11,103 nt of DNA from Clostridiales bacterium UBA1763. GTDB lineage: Bacteria; Bacillota; Clostridia; Oscillospirales; Oscillospiraceae. The stretch lies in the NCBI GenBank assembly GCA_002314685.1, contig DCHB01000023.1:1-11103 (forward strand), in the 5' to 3' direction. The notes below the pieces were generated by a model. The model was not told where the DNA came from. It ran no database searches and worked only from the letters and a program-made list of their open reading frames with translations. The position numbers and the translations under genes are program-made. Shown here piece after piece: positions 7,364 to 11,103 of the stretch. Within the stretch, counting starts at the first letter, position 1, and every line of letters begins with the position of its first letter.

Positions 7364-8449
7364 TTGAAGAAAATGACGCGAGTAGCACTTATTACATCGG
7401 GCGGTGACTGTCAAGGTCTGAATGCCGCGATGAGAGGCTTAGGAAAGGCATTGTATAAAAACATTGAAAATCTTGAGATTTTCGGTATGTATGACGGTTA
7501 CAGAGGACTGATTGAGGGCGATTATAAGTTCATGGAGCCGAAGGACTTCTCGGGCATCCTTACTCAGGGCGGAACTATCCTCGGCACCTCAAGACAGAGA
7601 TATGTCCCGGGAAAGGACATCGTTGACGACTGTGGCAACAGCCTAATTCCCGCGATGAAGGACACATATAACAGACTTAATCTCGATTGCCTCGTAATAA
7701 TGGGCGGCAACGGCACGCAGAAAAGCGCAAAGCTTATAATGGACGCGGGCATGAATGTTGTCACCCTGCCCAAAACGATAGATAACGATATTTGGGGCAC
7801 AGATACAACCTTCGGTTTTCAGAGTGCCGTTGATATTGCGACAAATGTCATTGACTATATCCACTCAACAGCAAGCTCTCACGGCAGAGTGTTTCTCGTT
7901 GAGCTAATGGGACGCGATGCGGGCTGGCTGACCTTGCAGGCAGGTATAGGAAGCGGCGCAGATATTATTTTAATCCCCGAGATACCCTACGATATAAACA
8001 AGGTCATTACGGCAATAGAGCACCGCCGCAAGCAGGGCAGGGACTTTTCAATTCTCGCAGTTGCAGAGGGCGCTGTTTCAATCGACGATAAGCACCTCAG
8101 TGAGGAGGAAAGCCGCAGAAAGCGCGAGGAGTCAAAGCACTCAACGGTGTCATACGAGATAGCCGCGCAGATAGAAGCGGCACTTGGTCAGGAGGCACGC
8201 GTAACAGTGCCGGGTCACTATCAGCGCGGAGGCCCACCCTGTCCGTATGACAGAGTGCTTGCAACTCAGTTCGGCACAGCCGCGGCAAAGCTTATTGAAA
8301 ATAAGCAGTACGGCAGAATGGTGGCAATTCAGGAGGGCAAAATTGTATCAATTCCTCTTGAAGAGGCGGCAAGCAGAACAAAATTCCTCCCCACAGACCA
8401 TCCTCTCATTCAAGTCGCAAGGGACATCGGCATATCCTTCGGCGATTAA
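7364..8449 (+). CDS. pfkA: 6-phosphofructokinase, lysine-type (PPi-PFK-like branch)
   Basis: This 361-residue cytoplasmic enzyme phosphorylates fructose 6-phosphate to fructose 1,6-bisphosphate. Visible motifs are the N-terminal phosphate loop TSGGDCQGLN (residues 11-20), GGNGT (114-118), PKTIDND (136-142, catalytic base Asp140), MGRDAGWL and VAEGA in the sugar-phosphate site, and HYQRGGPP near the C-terminus. By family rules, Gly at the second diagnostic position (Gly117, E. coli Gly104) indicates ATP as donor. Lys137 (E. coli Gly124) is the residue typical of PPi-dependent enzymes. The Gly/Lys combination is known in ATP-using PFKs of Streptomyces and trypanosomes, so ATP is more likely. 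Asn116 stands where E. coli has the Mg-binding Asp103. It is about 40 residues longer than E. coli PfkA. It is a single-gene unit with its own promoter and terminator. Confidence 0.94.
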   Translation: MKKMTRVALITSGGDCQGLNAAMRGLGKALYKNIENLEIFGMYDGYRGLIEGDYKFMEPKDFSGILTQGGTILGTSRQRYVPGKDIVDDCGNSLIPAMKDTYNRLNLDCLVIMGGNGTQKSAKLIMDAGMNVVTLPKTIDNDIWGTDTTFGFQSAVDIATNVIDYIHSTASSHGRVFLVELMGRDAGWLTLQAGIGSGADIILIPEIPYDINKVITAIEHRRKQGRDFSILAVAEGAVSIDDKHLSEEESRRKREESKHSTVSYEIAAQIEAALGQEARVTVPGHYQRGGPPCPYDRVLATQFGTAAAKLIENKQYGRMVAIQEGKIVSIPLEEAASRTKFLPTDHPLIQVARDIGISFGD

Positions 8450-8462
8450 AGTATTAAATATT

Positions 8463-8496
8463 AAACAACCAAAACAAACGTTTTGGTTGTTTTTTT
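8463..8496 (+). terminator. Strong intrinsic terminator after the phosphofructokinase gene
   Basis: A 13-base stem, AAACAACCAAAAC (8463-8475) with GTTTTGGTTGTTT (8480-8492), encloses an AAAC loop and runs into an uninterrupted T-tract to 8496. It starts 14 bases after the stop codon. The stem is modest in GC, but shape and T-run are textbook. Confidence 0.92.
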
Positions 8497-8564
8497 GCAG
8501 AAAAACACAGAACAATTCTGCTGAAAATGGTTAAAAAATAGACATAGAAATATTGACTGTTCTA

Positions 8565-8593
8565 TTGAATAATCAAAATTCCTGTGTTATAAT
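8565..8593 (+). promoter_or_regulatory. Promoter of the TetR-ligase operon
   Basis: TTGAAT (8565-8570), a 17-base spacer and a perfect TATAAT (8588-8593) preceded by an extended -10 TG (8585-8586) make the best promoter in the window. The start would be about 8600, at the left edge of the tandem palindromes. A second -35-like TTGACT at 8553 has no matching -10 box. Confidence 0.75.
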
Positions 8594-8601
8594 TCGTTTC
8601 G

Positions 8602-8629
8602 TGAATTTCAATTCATGAATTAAAATTCA
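8602..8629 (+). promoter_or_regulatory. Tandem palindromic operator, probably bound by the TetR protein
   Basis: TGAATT-TC-AATTCA (8602-8615) is followed without a gap by TGAATT-AA-AATTCA (8616-8629). Both 14-base units have perfect 6-base arms and a 2-base centre, and their junction forms a further palindrome, ATTCATGAAT (8611-8620). They begin about nine bases after the -10 box, covering the expected transcription start and early leader, where a bound repressor would block initiation. The regulator gene starts 44 bases downstream. Two adjacent sites could bind two TetR dimers, as in QacR-type repressors. Operator identity is inference from position and symmetry. Confidence 0.7.
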
Positions 8630-8672
8630 TAGTTATATATACATTCTGTTTTGCTTAGGCAGGAGGAGTTAT

Positions 8673-9296
8673 ATGCATTCAAAAAGAGAGGAAGTCAAGG
8701 AGCATATTCACAATCAAATTCTTGATGCCGCCTTTGAAGAGTTTGCCGAAAACGGATATACAAAGACAACACTCGCAGGAATTGCCAAGCGAGCCGATTT
8801 TGCTACGGGCATTGTAAATAAATACTTCGAATCAAAAGAAAAGCTTTTTTTAACGCTCATAGATATGTATGTTCTGAGCAGTGTTTTCAGCAATACGGAA
8901 AGCTGTACCTTAGATGAGGCGTTTGACTGCTTCCTTGACGGTATTAAAAGTGCCATTACAGCCAACAAAACGAGGGCAAAGTTTGACAGGATGCTTGTAT
9001 CGAGCACGGATTTGCCCTTTGATACCATTGAGTATTTTGTTTCGACCTGCTCATCTAATTCACTGCTGAGTATGATTGAGGATGCTCAGAATCGCGGTAT
9101 TATTACATCTGAGCAATCAGCGGCGGCATTGCTTTTCGCTCTGTATAAAGGCACGGTAATTATATCCCGCTGGTATAAAGAGCTCGGCTTGAGTATGCCC
9201 GATAATGACTCATTGTTGTATATTATAGCTTATAAGCGCCCCGTTGCTCAAGAAGCCTCTGCTTCTTCAGATGACGAGCCAAAATCAAATGACTGA
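8673..9296 (+). CDS. TetR/AcrR-family transcriptional regulator
   Basis: This 207-residue cytoplasmic DNA-binding protein has a clear TetR N-terminal helix-turn-helix domain (about residues 10-62): ILDAAFEEFAENGYTKTTL, then IAKRADFATGIVNKYF with the typical K-x-x-L-F that follows. The remaining all-helical part (about 65-190) would form the ligand pocket and dimer interface and is not diagnostic. The last 20 or so residues are polar and Ser/Asp/Glu-rich, probably disordered. AGGAGG (8661-8666), six bases before the ATG, is a strong ribosome binding site. The gene sits immediately downstream of a tandem palindromic operator and 17 bases before an acyl-CoA synthetase-like gene, so self-repression together with control of that ligase is the natural reading. 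Several TetR proteins of fatty-acid metabolism respond to acyl-CoA, but the effector here is unknown. Confidence 0.93.
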   Translation: MHSKREEVKEHIHNQILDAAFEEFAENGYTKTTLAGIAKRADFATGIVNKYFESKEKLFLTLIDMYVLSSVFSNTESCTLDEAFDCFLDGIKSAITANKTRAKFDRMLVSSTDLPFDTIEYFVSTCSSNSLLSMIEDAQNRGIITSEQSAAALLFALYKGTVIISRWYKELGLSMPDNDSLLYIIAYKRPVAQEASASSDDEPKSND

Positions 9297-9313
9297 TAGA
9301 AAGGGAATAGAAA

Positions 9314-11029
9314 ATGAAAGCAAGTCAAGAAAAACCGTGGATGAAATATTATGATACCGATAAGGCCGCCCGCCCTGTTCCCGAGCTCTCAATCATGGAG
9401 TATCTCAAGGAGCAGATGAAGGACCGTGAAAATAATATAGCTCTCATGTATCAGGATAAGGTTATCACAAATGATGAGCTTTTTAAGAATATTTATGCCA
9501 CTGCAGATGCTTTTGCGGGTATGGGCGTTAAAAAGGGCGACTATGTCGTAGTCGTTTCCATCACAACCCCCGAAATCGTTTACACCTTCTATGCGCTGTC
9601 ACTCCTCGGAGCAGTGCCGAATATGGTTGACCCGCGCTTCAGCGTAAAGGGTATCCGCGAGTGTATTACGGAGGTTGATGCCCGCTTTGTCATCACTCTC
9701 ACTGCCGCATACGAAAAGGTTGTTGAGGCTGTAAAGGACACAAATGTCGAGAAAACAGTAGTTCTTTCTCCCGTTGTATCCCTGCCGAAGATAAAGCAGT
9801 TTTTATACGGACTTAAAAACAAGTTCCCGACCGATATGCCCGAAAGCTTTATGGACTGGCATAAATTCATGGAATACGGCGAGGGTGTTCACGCGGAGCA
9901 TATAACCGACCGAGCCCATGAATGCTGCATTATAGTACACACGGGCGGCACAACGGGACCTTCAAAGAGCGTTATGCTCAGTGATTATAATCTGAATGCT
10001 ATTAGCTGGGAAATGAAAAAGACTCAGATGACCAGACTTAACTCAGGTCACGACTCCGTTTTGAATATAATGCCTCCGTTTATAGCTTACGGCTTCGGAT
10101 ACGGCGTACATCTGCCGCTGTGCAACAAGATGACGAGCATAATCATTCCCGTGCTTGAGCCCGATAAGCTCGGAAAGCTGATTAAGAAATATAAGCCGCA
10201 GGAGATAACGGGTGTACCGTACCATTACCAGACCTTGATGCAGGATCCCATTATGAAAGATTTTGACCTTTCATTCCTGACGAAGCCATGTGTTGGCGGA
10301 GATACTCTTGCAGTGCCTATTGAAAATCAGATAAATGAATGGCTCAAGGCTCATAATGCGCCTTATCCCGTAATTAAGGGCTACGGAATGACGGAGCTTT
10401 CCGCCTGCGCAACGGCTTGCGTGCTTGATTTGAATAAGCCCGGCAGTGTCGGTATTCCTAACGGCGGCTTTATTATTGCGGCATTTGACCCCGAGACGGG
10501 TGAGGAGCTTGAATGTGGCGAAACGGGCGAAATTTGCGTCAACGGTCCCACAATAATGATGGGCTACTATAACAACAAGACGGAAACCGATAATCTTATT
10601 CACATACACAAGGACGGTATGCCGTGGGTACATACGGGTGATATCGGCTATGTCGATGAGGACGGCTTTGTGTTCCTGAACGGACGAGCAAAGCGCGTGT
10701 TTATGGATTGGTTCGGCTTCAAGGTGTTCCCCGCAGCAGTTGAGAATGTAGTATCGCTGTGTGAAGATGTTGAGTATTGCTGTGTTGTACCCACACCGAA
10801 CAAAGAGCACGTCCGCGGCTTTGTACCCTGCGTATTCTATACAGTAAAAAAATCCTGCATCAAGTCAGAAGATGAACTTAATGCAGAGATTGAAAGCTTG
10901 TGCACGAGGGAGCTTGCAGAGTATATGCTACCGAAGTATTATAAGAAGCTCGACGAAATGCCTCGTACACCGATAGGAAAAACAGATTTTGTCGGACTTG
11001 AAAAGCTCGCAAACGAAGTTTTCGACTAA
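9314..11029 (+). CDS. AMP-forming acyl-CoA synthetase-like ligase
   Basis: This 571-residue enzyme of the ANL (adenylate-forming) superfamily activates a carboxylic acid as acyl-AMP and probably transfers it to CoA. Core motifs are intact: phosphate loop TGGTTGPSK (residues 210-218), GYGMTE (356-361), TGDIG with ribose-binding Asp443 (441-445), hinge-region GRAKR (457-461) and the adenylation lysine Lys556 in PIGKTD. The region after GRAKR reads VFMDWFGFKVFPAAVE, where most acyl-CoA synthetases have a Ser-Gly-Gly before the G-x-x-x-P-x-x-x-E strand, so the A8 loop is atypical. There is no signal peptide, membrane span or carrier domain, which argues against a peptide synthetase module. AAGGGA seven bases before the ATG and the 17-base gap to the TetR gene indicate one operon. 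Fatty or aromatic acids are plausible substrates; none can be chosen from the sequence. Confidence 0.9.
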   Translation: MKASQEKPWMKYYDTDKAARPVPELSIMEYLKEQMKDRENNIALMYQDKVITNDELFKNIYATADAFAGMGVKKGDYVVVVSITTPEIVYTFYALSLLGAVPNMVDPRFSVKGIRECITEVDARFVITLTAAYEKVVEAVKDTNVEKTVVLSPVVSLPKIKQFLYGLKNKFPTDMPESFMDWHKFMEYGEGVHAEHITDRAHECCIIVHTGGTTGPSKSVMLSDYNLNAISWEMKKTQMTRLNSGHDSVLNIMPPFIAYGFGYGVHLPLCNKMTSIIIPVLEPDKLGKLIKKYKPQEITGVPYHYQTLMQDPIMKDFDLSFLTKPCVGGDTLAVPIENQINEWLKAHNAPYPVIKGYGMTELSACATACVLDLNKPGSVGIPNGGFIIAAFDPETGEELECGETGEICVNGPTIMMGYYNNKTETDNLIHIHKDGMPWVHTGDIGYVDEDGFVFLNGRAKRVFMDWFGFKVFPAAVENVVSLCEDVEYCCVVPTPNKEHVRGFVPCVFYTVKKSCIKSEDELNAEIESLCTRELAEYMLPKYYKKLDEMPRTPIGKTDFVGLEKLANEVFD

Positions 11030-11047
11030 AAATAAACGAAATAATAA

Positions 11048-11077
11048 AGCACTCCAACAAATATTTGTTGGAGTGCT
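11048..11077. terminator. Palindromic hairpin after the ligase gene, probable terminator
   Basis: AGCACTCCAACAAAT (11048-11062) is followed directly by its perfect 15-base reverse complement (11063-11077), starting 18 bases after the ligase stop. The plus-strand tail (GAGACTGTC) has no T-run, but on the minus strand the stem runs into TTATTATTTCG. It may end the ligase transcript weakly and also serve a convergent gene beyond the window edge. Confidence 0.7.
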
Positions 11078-11103
11078 GAGACTGTCAAAAAACTAAACTA
11101 TCG

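Noticed and set aside
8247..8534. Plus-strand open frame of 95 codons overlapping the end of the phosphofructokinase gene
   Set aside because: It overlaps the C-terminal coding region in another frame and runs through the terminator hairpin, so it is not a plausible gene.
8497..8564. Stretch between the phosphofructokinase terminator and the TetR promoter as a small RNA or peptide gene
   Set aside because: It is short, AT-rich and holds neither a ribosome binding site with an open frame nor a hairpin of note.
10271..10810. Minus-strand open frame of 179 codons inside the ligase gene
   Set aside because: It is antisense to conserved ligase motifs and lacks initiation signals; the product is not protein-family-like.

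Overview
The window looks like chromosomal DNA of a Gram-positive anaerobe of the class Clostridia (Bacillota), perhaps a gut Ruminococcaceae/Oscillospiraceae-type organism. This is inferred from A/T-rich sigma-A-type promoters, purine-rich ribosome binding sites, moderate GC content, frequent GAG/CTT/GGC codons, and the gene types: a clostridial Fe-dependent alcohol dehydrogenase, a lysine-type phosphofructokinase and a membrane-anchored Ser/Thr kinase with Ig-like domains. There are no RNA genes, mobile elements, CRISPR arrays or phage genes, and coding density is high.

Layout. (1) Positions 53-4117 hold a promoter and a two-gene ABC cassette. It encodes a MacB/LolD-type ATPase and a 1095-residue FtsX-fold permease with a very long extracytoplasmic coiled coil. 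(2) Positions 4119-5921 hold a Ser/Thr protein kinase with its own well-formed promoter just after the permease stop codon. It has an N-terminal kinase domain, a proline-rich linker, one membrane span and two extracellular Ig-like domains. (3) A 32-base perfect palindrome separates the kinase from a convergent iron-containing alcohol dehydrogenase on the minus strand (5974-7185). (4) A divergent AT-rich promoter region (7186-7363) serves that dehydrogenase and a plus-strand 6-phosphofructokinase (7364-8449, TTG start), which ends at a strong intrinsic terminator. (5) Positions 8565-11029 are a probable two-gene operon: a TetR-family regulator followed 17 bases later by an AMP-forming acyl-CoA synthetase-like ligase. 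Its promoter is followed at once by two abutting palindromes, TGAATT-N2-AATTCA, which are the obvious candidate operator. A last palindrome at 11048-11077 closes the window.

How the genes may work together. The phosphofructokinase (upper glycolysis) and the alcohol dehydrogenase (NADH re-oxidation during fermentation) share a divergent control region. The TetR protein probably controls itself and the ligase in response to the ligase's substrate or product. The ABC cassette and the kinase are adjacent, co-directional and lack an obvious terminator between them, so a shared envelope role is possible but unproven. I see no clearly new multi-gene system. The best leads are the tandem operator, the Ig-domain kinase beside the coiled-coil transporter, and the unusual active-site residues of the phosphofructokinase.
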